The position numbers were made by a program, and so were the translations under genes. The notes under the pieces were generated by a model. It did no database searches. It had not been told where the DNA came from and was given only the letters and a program-made list of their open reading frames with translations. Shown piece after piece: positions 1 to 4,636 of a DNA stretch of 6,514 bases; the first letter of the stretch is position 1, and the number at the start of each line of letters is the position of its first letter. This DNA is from Kiritimatiellia bacterium (GTDB lineage: Bacteria > Verrucomicrobiota > Kiritimatiellia > SLAD01). Location: contig SLCI01000024.1 of assembly GCA_007125875.1 (NCBI GenBank), positions 1 to 6,514 on the forward strand. Reading direction: 5' to 3'.

Positions 1-90
1 AGAATGCTTCTGTGGTAACTGGTTCTGCTTAGCGTGTGCCGGAGGCGCAACCTCTGTGTTGCCCTGAGAATGTGCCGAAAAGTTATAGCA

Positions 91-107
91 ACTGGTATTA
101 TACCAGT
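91..107 (-). terminator. Hairpin downstream of the 138-residue membrane protein gene, possible weak terminator
   Basis: A perfect inverted repeat with 8-base arms (ACTGGTAT / ATACCAGT) around one central base starts 12 nt after the stop codon of the last gene of the minus-strand block. Folded as RNA it would give a 7-bp stem with a 3-nt loop. On the minus strand it is followed by TGCTATAACTTTTC, which is only loosely U-rich, so as an intrinsic terminator it would be weak. Its position at the end of the block is the main support. The remaining bases 1-90 hold no convincing gene; only a short GCAAC/GTTGC inverted repeat at 47-62 was seen there. Confidence 0.4.
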
Positions 108-119
108 GTTAAACGGTTA

Positions 120-536
120 CTACCGAACCATCCGCAGCAATATGAAAAGAACCAGCACCAGCACAATGATGATAAATATTGTTTTATTGCGCTGTACGGA
201 GCGGCCTTGCCGATTGGGAAGTGGCGTTTTTAAGCCACCGGTAGAGAAATAGTTCGCAAAACGGGCATCGCCCCGAACCCTTGTCTTCTCACCGCCGAGA
301 CTTCGTGAGTCGCCAGCAGACCCGACATCTCCCCCGAGTACGCGACCTCCGGAAGATTGATGCGTACTCATGGCACCTGGCTCAACTCGACTCGGTGAAG
401 AAATCAAGGCGGGCGTCTGCCCCTTCTTGATCGCGCGGGACAGCGATTTCATTTCATCATCCAAGCGACGCTTTTCACGCTCAATTTCTTGTAACTTACG
501 TTCAAGCTTGGATTTTTTAGGGCCCGTTTTTCGCAT
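120..536 (-). CDS. Small coiled-coil protein with C-terminal membrane anchor, function unknown
   Basis: This is a 138-residue protein that I cannot assign to a named family. The first 37 residues are rich in Lys, Arg and Glu and form a clear coiled coil, with hydrophobic residues L11, L15, I18, L25, M29, L32 and I36 in heptad-like spacing. Residues 41-90 are a Gly/Ser-rich, probably disordered linker. Residues 92-117 form a better-ordered juxtamembrane stretch (RFANYF, then basic residues). Residues 119-134 are almost entirely Ile, Leu, Val and Phe, a single membrane span, and the protein ends four residues later in RMVR. It should be an inner-membrane protein whose bulk lies on one side, probably the cytoplasm, though basic residues flank both sides of the span and leave the orientation uncertain. 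The ATG at 534-536 is supported by AGAGGA 9 nt upstream. It is the third of three closely spaced genes and repeats the layout of the one before it (coiled coil, linker, C-terminal span). Confidence 0.8.
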   Translation of the reverse strand: MRKTGPKKSKLERKLQEIEREKRRLDDEMKSLSRAIKKGQTPALISSPSRVEPGAMSTHQSSGGRVLGGDVGSAGDSRSLGGEKTRVRGDARFANYFSTGGLKTPLPNRQGRSVQRNKTIFIIIVLVLVLFILLRMVR

Positions 537-545
537 GGCGAAGCG

Positions 546-551
546 TCCTCT
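546..551 (-). promoter_or_regulatory. Ribosome binding site for the 138-residue membrane protein
   Basis: AGAGGA on the minus strand lies 9 nt before the ATG at 534-536. This is the same spacing as at the 242-residue protein gene and at pyk in this window, and it fixes the start. Confidence 0.7.
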
Positions 552-577
552 CTATACTGATGCGCTCAGCCTACTAC

Positions 578-1306
578 TTACAGAATGCCAATGCTCTGCA
601 TGTAGTATAGCAGCCAAATAATCGTCAGGGTGATGATGATCGGCAAACTGACGGCGAAACCGACCTTCAACCAATCCGCAAAACTCTTCTCCTTAGCAAC
701 CGGCTGAGCGGTGTCGTCATAGATAACGGGTTGTTTCGCAGCTTGCTTTTGTTCTTCCGTTTGAGCCGAGCTAATTTTGCCAAGGATCTTATTGAATTCC
801 AGCCGGATATCATCAATCCGTGCAATCGCATTACCTAATTCTTCCCTGAACTGCTCTTCGGGCCATTGCTCCTCGTCGATCGTGTCAATATCGCCTTTCC
901 AACCACGACAACGCTGCCGAGCTTCCTGGACCAACTGCAATAGTTGTTCGGTATGCAATTCCTGTTTTTCCAAGGTGATCATGCTCTGATTCAGGTGCTG
1001 AATCATTTCAGATTTACTACGTTCGTAATCCGATTGACGGCGACGCAGGTCTTCCAATTGATTCTTCTCTTTCTCGAGATTTTCCTGTTTTTGCCGCAAC
1101 CGCTCCAGCTCCTTAGCGGCGGTAGCCATATGATCCTCTACCTGTTCCTTATGCCGAGCCATACGGGATAAATTAAGCTCAGACACATTACGGGTACCTG
1201 ACTCAGGCGCACTCGAATCCGGACTATCCGGTTCACCACGCGTCTTCCGGGCTGTTGCGCTGCGATGTTTCACTAAATCATCATCAAAGAAGTCTGTGTT
1301 CGCCAT
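578..1306 (-). CDS. Coiled-coil protein with C-terminal transmembrane segment, function unknown
   Basis: This is a 242-residue protein with no family I can name. The N-terminus (MANTDFFDDD) is acidic, and residues 15-45 are polar and probably disordered. Residues 46-130 are a long charged coiled coil, with hydrophobic residues such as L67, L70, L77, L84, L87, M101, L105 and L112 set in Glu/Lys/Arg/Gln-rich sequence. Residues 131-180 look like a small helical region containing W136 and W148, followed by a polar linker. Residues 214-236 form one membrane span, with only six residues after it. Lysines just before the span (KEKSFADWLK) and none after it suggest that the coiled coil is cytoplasmic and anchored to the inner membrane. 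The ATG at 1304-1306 has AGAGGAGA upstream. The gene follows the lipoprotein gene by 22 nt and precedes the similarly built 138-residue protein by 41 nt, which suggests one transcript. A scaffold or envelope-organising role is a guess from architecture only. Confidence 0.86.
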   Translation of the reverse strand: MANTDFFDDDLVKHRSATARKTRGEPDSPDSSAPESGTRNVSELNLSRMARHKEQVEDHMATAAKELERLRQKQENLEKEKNQLEDLRRRQSDYERSKSEMIQHLNQSMITLEKQELHTEQLLQLVQEARQRCRGWKGDIDTIDEEQWPEEQFREELGNAIARIDDIRLEFNKILGKISSAQTEEQKQAAKQPVIYDDTAQPVAKEKSFADWLKVGFAVSLPIIITLTIIWLLYYMQSIGIL

Positions 1307-1314
1307 AATCGCTC

Positions 1315-1322
1315 TCTCCTCT
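1315..1322 (-). promoter_or_regulatory. Ribosome binding site for the 242-residue coiled-coil protein
   Basis: AGAGGAGA on the minus strand sits in the 22-nt gap after the lipoprotein stop codon. Its GAGGAG core is 9 nt from the ATG. This strong site supports the chosen start and translation from a shared message. Confidence 0.75.
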
Positions 1323-1328
1323 ATACCG

Positions 1329-2105
1329 CTAAGGGATTATCAATTCCTGCCCTTCACGCAGGCTCTCGGGTGTATCCAAAACACCACGATTCGCTTCAAA
1401 TATTCTCCGCCACTGCGACGAGTCGTTGTATACACGTCCCGCAATACGCGAAAGTGTGTCACCACGCTGGACCCGATAGGTGCGAGGAGCCTCTGCGGGC
1501 TCCTCTGCGGCGGGTTCCGGCGTTCGCGGGCGAATGGGCTGTTGAGTGGGAGCCGGTGTAGCCCGGGCCGCCGCAGGAGGCTGCCGCTCCGGTGCTCCAG
1601 TTGCCCTGGCAGATGTTGCCGAACCTTCCTGAAGCTGACGCGTTAGATCCTCAATTTGTCCCCGCAACATGGCATTTTCACGTTCCAATCGCGCAACTTC
1701 TTCAATCGCGCCAGCTGGCGGGTTAGGCAATGAAGCCAAATACTGCGTGTGCGCACGGCGAATCAAATCTTCAATCAAGGCATTGCGCGTCGCATCAGGC
1801 CGCTTCTCCAAATACCGCTGCAAATGATAGATGGCGCGCAAATAATCACGCTTGTGATCCTTGAACTCGATGCCCAGCTTCAAATGCGCCAAGGCAAGCT
1901 GAGGACGACGCTCTAAGCCCTTTAAATATTGCTCAATAGCGCCATCAATATCCCCGGCCCGCTTGCGTGCGTCTCCACGGATAATAAAGGGGTCACGCTC
2001 ATCACGTCGATCCATGCGATCGTCGCTACCACAGCCTACCAACCCAGCAAGCAACAGCAGCAACAAAAAACGAGGCAGACAACGTATGAATTGAGGGCAA
2101 TGCAT
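1329..2105 (-). CDS. TPR and LysM domain lipoprotein
   Basis: This is a 258-residue envelope lipoprotein. Residues 1-24 are a lipoprotein signal peptide: basic residues R8 and R12, a run of six leucines, then a lipobox Leu-Val-Gly-Cys with the lipidated cysteine at C25. Residues about 40-103 carry two TPR-like helical repeats (GDIDGAIEQYLKGLERRP is the clearest), normally a protein-interaction scaffold. Residues 133-159 form a short coiled coil. Residues 161-207 are a Pro/Ala-rich spacer. Residues 209-258 are a LysM domain (YRVQRGDTLSRIAGRVY, ending in GQELIIP), which in this family binds the glycan chains of peptidoglycan. The likely picture is a membrane-tethered protein with a flexible arm to the cell wall. 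No hydrolase domain is present, so it is probably structural or adaptor-like. The aspartates after C25 (G-S-D-D) do not settle inner versus outer membrane. The ATG at 2103-2105 has no clear Shine-Dalgarno site, unlike its neighbours, but it gives a complete signal peptide. Confidence 0.92.
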   Translation of the reverse strand: MHCPQFIRCLPRFLLLLLLAGLVGCGSDDRMDRRDERDPFIIRGDARKRAGDIDGAIEQYLKGLERRPQLALAHLKLGIEFKDHKRDYLRAIYHLQRYLEKRPDATRNALIEDLIRRAHTQYLASLPNPPAGAIEEVARLERENAMLRGQIEDLTRQLQEGSATSARATGAPERQPPAAARATPAPTQQPIRPRTPEPAAEEPAEAPRTYRVQRGDTLSRIAGRVYNDSSQWRRIFEANRGVLDTPESLREGQELIIP

Positions 2106-2111
2106 GGAAGG

Positions 2112-2140
2112 TTAGTAGCACGCAAGGCCTAATCCGTCAA
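2112..2140 (-). promoter_or_regulatory. Candidate promoter for the lipoprotein gene
   Basis: In the 48-nt gap after the Dabb gene, the minus strand carries TTGACG (2135-2140, five of six matches to the -35 consensus), then exactly 17 nt, then TACTAA (2112-2117, three of six matches to the -10 consensus). Transcription would start at or next to the ATG, giving a nearly leaderless message, which would fit the absence of a ribosome binding site. The -10 match is poor and this could be chance. Confidence 0.22.
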
Positions 2141-2153
2141 TGTTGAGAAACAA

Positions 2154-2450
2154 TTACGCGTGGTAATCCACCACTCTGCGCTCTGAGACCAGTTCACGCA
2201 CCATCTGAACGACCTCGAGATGAGCCGGATGCTGCAAATACGTCTGCAAATCCGCTTCATTTGCAAACACAGAATACAGTGAAACATCCGAGGCCTGGTC
2301 CGAATGCCCAAAATTAATGCCCACCTCTATTTCGATGATCTCAGGGATGACTTCAGCCAAAGCCTCAATGGCCGCCTTCATTTGATTCGCGGCGGCCATT
2401 CCAGCCTCGCCCTGTTCCTTTAACTTCCACATTACGAGATGTTTAACCAT
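2154..2450 (-). CDS. Dabb (stress-responsive A/B barrel) domain protein
   Basis: This is a 98-residue protein that matches the Dabb family (dimeric alpha/beta barrel, ferredoxin-like fold) over its whole length. Family features visible are the N-terminal strand MVKHLVMWKLK with H4, a helix at residues 16-33, IPEIIEIEVGINFG at 35-48, SDVSLYSVFANEADLQTY at 54-71, the HPAH motif at 74-77, and a C-terminal VVDY at 93-96. Members are small soluble cytoplasmic dimers. Most are uncharacterised; a few plant and fungal relatives are stress-induced or act on polyketide intermediates, so no reaction can be assigned. The ATG has AAAGGA 6 nt upstream. It is the first gene of the leftward block, 48 nt ahead of the lipoprotein gene. 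Whether it shares a transcript with the envelope genes is unclear. Confidence 0.88.
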   Translation of the reverse strand: MVKHLVMWKLKEQGEAGMAAANQMKAAIEALAEVIPEIIEIEVGINFGHSDQASDVSLYSVFANEADLQTYLQHPAHLEVVQMVRELVSERRVVDYHA

Positions 2451-2569
2451 GATTTATCCTTTACTCGCTGTCGGGTGTTCCTAATCCGATCGTAGTGTGT
2501 CCTGAGCTGCTTTCGTGGTAAACCCTAAACTTCATTGTCAGGGTGGATATCTTCTGCTAGTTGTACACC
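2451..2569. promoter_or_regulatory. Divergent intergenic region, presumed promoters for both directions
   Basis: These 119 bases separate the divergently transcribed Dabb gene and the histidine-rich protein gene, so promoters for both should lie here. No hexamer pair is convincing. On the plus strand TTGTCA (2535-2540) resembles a -35 box, but the sequence 17 nt on is a poor -10. On the minus strand TACGAT is a four-of-six -10 match without a partner. No operator-like palindrome of note was seen. The minus-strand ribosome binding site for the Dabb gene (AAAGGA) is at 2457-2462. Confidence 0.35.
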
Positions 2570-3142
2570 ATGAGTACAGTGCATTCACATTTGAATCGTC
2601 CGATCCATTTGGCGAGACGTGACGCGTTCTATGAGCGGGGCGTAGAATTGATCTATTTGCCGATGCAGGAAATGAACACCGCGATTCGCATCGAGCACCT
2701 ACACCGCGTTCTCGAAGTGCTGGCCACAGCTCGAAAGCATGCTTTTTTTGCCAGTCGTTCGCCCTCCAGCTTCGTCCGTGAACCTGATTTCTTGCACTTT
2801 CTGGAACTCATCCATGACAATGTGAAATCCATGCACTCGATGATGGAACATCAAGAACACTTAGAGGGTGCGGAAAGCTTTTTGTGCCAGTTCCTCAACA
2901 CAACACGTGAACAAGCGCAATTGCCGGCCATGCATTATCGACGTCGTGCAGAAGACTTGATGAGCGGATTGTGGCAGCTCTTACAGCTTTCCCATACACC
3001 TTATCGTGCGCTCCAAACCGAGTTCAAAGAGCACGCCGAGGAAGAGGAGTTGGAGCGCTACCAACGCGCCTTCGCGAGCTTTCGCGATGAATCCGTATCC
3101 CGCTATCCAGCACCGTCACTGAAACAACCTGCGGCGCCTTAG
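2570..3142 (+). CDS. Histidine-rich helical protein of unknown function
   Basis: This is a 190-residue protein from the ATG at 2570. A TTG three codons upstream (2561) is also possible, and neither has a good ribosome binding site. I do not recognise the family. It has no signal peptide and no membrane span, so it is probably cytoplasmic, and it looks mostly helical. It has 14 histidines, several clustered at residues 76-97 (H76, H82, H89, H94, H97, within IHDNVKSMHSMMEHQEHLEG), plus H43 and H45. A charged stretch at 151-172 (EFKEHAEEEELERYQRAF) looks like an amphipathic helix, and the tail is Pro-rich. It is the only gene on the plus strand. It diverges from the Dabb gene and overlaps the end of pyk by 4 nt. 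Length, conventional codon use and the absence of a long competing reading frame on the other strand support a real gene. A DNA-binding or metal-binding role would be a guess. Confidence 0.78.
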   Translation: MSTVHSHLNRPIHLARRDAFYERGVELIYLPMQEMNTAIRIEHLHRVLEVLATARKHAFFASRSPSSFVREPDFLHFLELIHDNVKSMHSMMEHQEHLEGAESFLCQFLNTTREQAQLPAMHYRRRAEDLMSGLWQLLQLSHTPYRALQTEFKEHAEEEELERYQRAFASFRDESVSRYPAPSLKQPAAP

Positions 3143-4563
3143 TCTACGGTCTCGCGGAGAATGGTATCGATCATCCGGCCTCTCACCGCAACTTCGGTAA
3201 CCGCGACGATCGTGTCCCCAGCCTTGAGCAGATTTCGCTCTTTCAGCAGCGCAATGGCATGATCAACATTCAGCGAGGGATCATCCGCGAACTTCAGCGG
3301 GAAGGGCTGAATACCCCAATGAATCGTCAATTGATTCAGTAGTGTATCGTTATCCGTAAACGCATAAAGCGGCGTCATCGGCGGACGCAACCAAGCGGCG
3401 TTTCGTGCCATACCGCCAGATCGGGTAAAGACGATTAGGGCATCAGCACGTGTCTCTTGGGCCATCACAACAGCCGACTTAAGCATTTTGGCGCCCTTGG
3501 AATCCATCCGGGCATGTTCCGCATAGTTGGCTCCCCCACTCCGCTCAACTCGCTGCGCAATGCGATCCATCACTTCGAGACACTTGACTGGATATTTGCC
3601 GACCGAGGTTTCGCCGGACAACATAATCGCGTCGCACTGCTCGAACACCGCGTTGGAAACATCGGTAATTTCCGCCCGCGTCGGCGATGGATTATCGATC
3701 ATCGACTCCAACATATGTGTCGCCACGATCACCGGTTTGCCAGCCAGTACGCAGGCCTTCACGATTCGGCGCTGAATAATCGGCAGCTCCTCGTACGGGC
3801 ACTCGATACCCAAATCGCCGCGAGCGACCATGACAGCATCGGCCTCTTCAACAATCTCATTCAGGTTGCGGATCCCCTCTTGGTCTTCGAGTTTAGCCAC
3901 AACCTTCTGACGCGCTCTCCGATAATCCAAGATCGCTTTCAGCTTTAATACATCATCCGCCTCGCGACAGAACGACATGGCAATGAAATCCACACCCAAC
4001 TCAATACCGAGCTCGACATCGGCCAGGTCCTTGTCCGTCAAGGCGGGTAGGTTTACGCGAACGCCGGGCAAATTGATGTGCCGACGGCTGCCAAGGACGC
4101 CCTCTGTTAACACTTCGCACGTGAGCTGATTGCGCTTTTTGCCCAGCACTTTCAAGTGGATCTCGCCGTTATCCACCAACACCACGTCGCCAACCTTGAT
4201 ATCGTCCACGAGGTATTCGTAGTTTACGTCGACTGAATGCTCCTCTTCGGATACCTCGCCACGCACGGTCAGCGCGATACGATTACCCGGCTGCAAGTCC
4301 AGTTCGGTATGCAATTCACCGGTACGAATAGCTGGCCCCTGCAAATCCATCAAAATCCCTACCGGCTTCTTGAGCAAATCAGACACATAGCGAATGGTTT
4401 CGACATTCTTGCGCACCTGATCCGGCTTGGCATGACTCATATTGATGCGCGCAATATTGACGCCCGTCTCTACCATTTTTGCGAGTATCTCCGCCTCACT
4501 GGTTGCGGGCCCAAGCGTAGCAATGATTTTTGTGCGACGCGCCTTGTGTTGTTCAGAATGCAT
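3139..4563 (-). CDS. pyk: Pyruvate kinase
   Basis: This 474-residue cytoplasmic enzyme converts phosphoenolpyruvate and ADP to pyruvate and ATP, the last step of glycolysis, normally as a homotetramer. The length is typical. The barrel domain begins with RTKIIATLGPATS (10-22) and the substrate-binding ARINMSH (38-44, with R39, N41 and S43). The B domain spans about 82-175. The active-site segment is VVAKLEDQEGI (221-231) with catalytic K224 and metal ligand E226. MVARGDLGIE (245-254) supplies metal ligand D250, and ATHMLESM plus NPSPTRAE follow (281-298). The C-terminal domain runs from about 345 to 474, with a TRSGG loop at 380-384. Two departures stand out. DLQGPAIRT (73-81) has Ala78 where most enzymes have Glu (potassium-dependent) or Lys (potassium-independent). 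Asp227 follows the KLE motif where Asn is usual. The ATG is fixed by GAGGAGGA 9 nt upstream. It lies 73 nt after uvrB, and its stop overlaps the stop of the opposing gene. Confidence 0.98.
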   Translation of the reverse strand: MHSEQHKARRTKIIATLGPATSEAEILAKMVETGVNIARINMSHAKPDQVRKNVETIRYVSDLLKKPVGILMDLQGPAIRTGELHTELDLQPGNRIALTVRGEVSEEEHSVDVNYEYLVDDIKVGDVVLVDNGEIHLKVLGKKRNQLTCEVLTEGVLGSRRHINLPGVRVNLPALTDKDLADVELGIELGVDFIAMSFCREADDVLKLKAILDYRRARQKVVAKLEDQEGIRNLNEIVEEADAVMVARGDLGIECPYEELPIIQRRIVKACVLAGKPVIVATHMLESMIDNPSPTRAEITDVSNAVFEQCDAIMLSGETSVGKYPVKCLEVMDRIAQRVERSGGANYAEHARMDSKGAKMLKSAVVMAQETRADALIVFTRSGGMARNAAWLRPPMTPLYAFTDNDTLLNQLTIHWGIQPFPLKFADDPSLNVDHAIALLKERNLLKAGDTIVAVTEVAVRGRMIDTILRETVD

Positions 4564-4572
4564 AAATCCAAG

Positions 4573-4580
4573 TCCTCCTC
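4573..4580 (-). promoter_or_regulatory. Ribosome binding site for pyk
   Basis: GAGGAGGA on the minus strand is 9 nt before the pyk ATG. It is the strongest Shine-Dalgarno site in the window and suits a highly expressed glycolytic gene. Confidence 0.8.
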
Positions 4581-4606
4581 AAAAGTCGGGGCATAGGCTG
4601 TATTCT

Positions 4607-4626
4607 TTCTGGCCGAATGGCCAGAA
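4607..4626 (-). terminator. Perfect hairpin between uvrB and pyk
   Basis: TTCTGGCC and GGCCAGAA form a perfect 8-bp inverted repeat around a 4-nt loop, 10 nt after the uvrB stop codon and 43 nt before the pyk start. On the minus strand the following bases are AGAATACAGCC, with no U-tract, so it is not a standard intrinsic terminator. It may be a factor-dependent or attenuating stop, a site protecting the 3' end of the uvrB message, or a protein-binding palindrome. The inverted repeat is certain; the role is inferred. Confidence 0.45.
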
Positions 4627-4636
4627 CAAATTAGGT

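Noticed and set aside
1..119. Possible small RNA or tRNA fragment at the left edge.
   Set aside because: No cloverleaf, T-loop or CCA end can be built; only short inverted repeats are present.
34..252. Two overlapping plus-strand open frames at the left edge.
   Set aside because: They overlap the 3' end of the 138-residue gene on the other strand, show no family resemblance and have no ribosome binding site.
2048..2070. A CAGCAA/CAACAGCAG repeat-like run resembling a microsatellite.
   Set aside because: On the coding strand it is simply the run of leucine codons in the lipoprotein signal peptide.
2129..2311. A 60-residue minus-strand frame overlapping the Dabb gene.
   Set aside because: It is out of frame with a recognised full-length Dabb domain and has no independent support.
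2562..2578. TGTAC/GTACA inverted repeat around the start of the plus-strand gene.
   Set aside because: Five-base arms with a 7-nt gap are expected by chance, and no second copy is nearby.
2743..2749. Run of seven T bases in the histidine-rich gene, a possible slippage or frameshift site.
   Set aside because: The frame continues intact for the full gene, and no alternative frame product or stimulating structure is visible.
3457..3948. Long plus-strand open frame (163 residues) antisense to pyk.
   Set aside because: It lies wholly inside the certain pyruvate kinase gene, and its product has a composition typical of a reverse-strand shadow.
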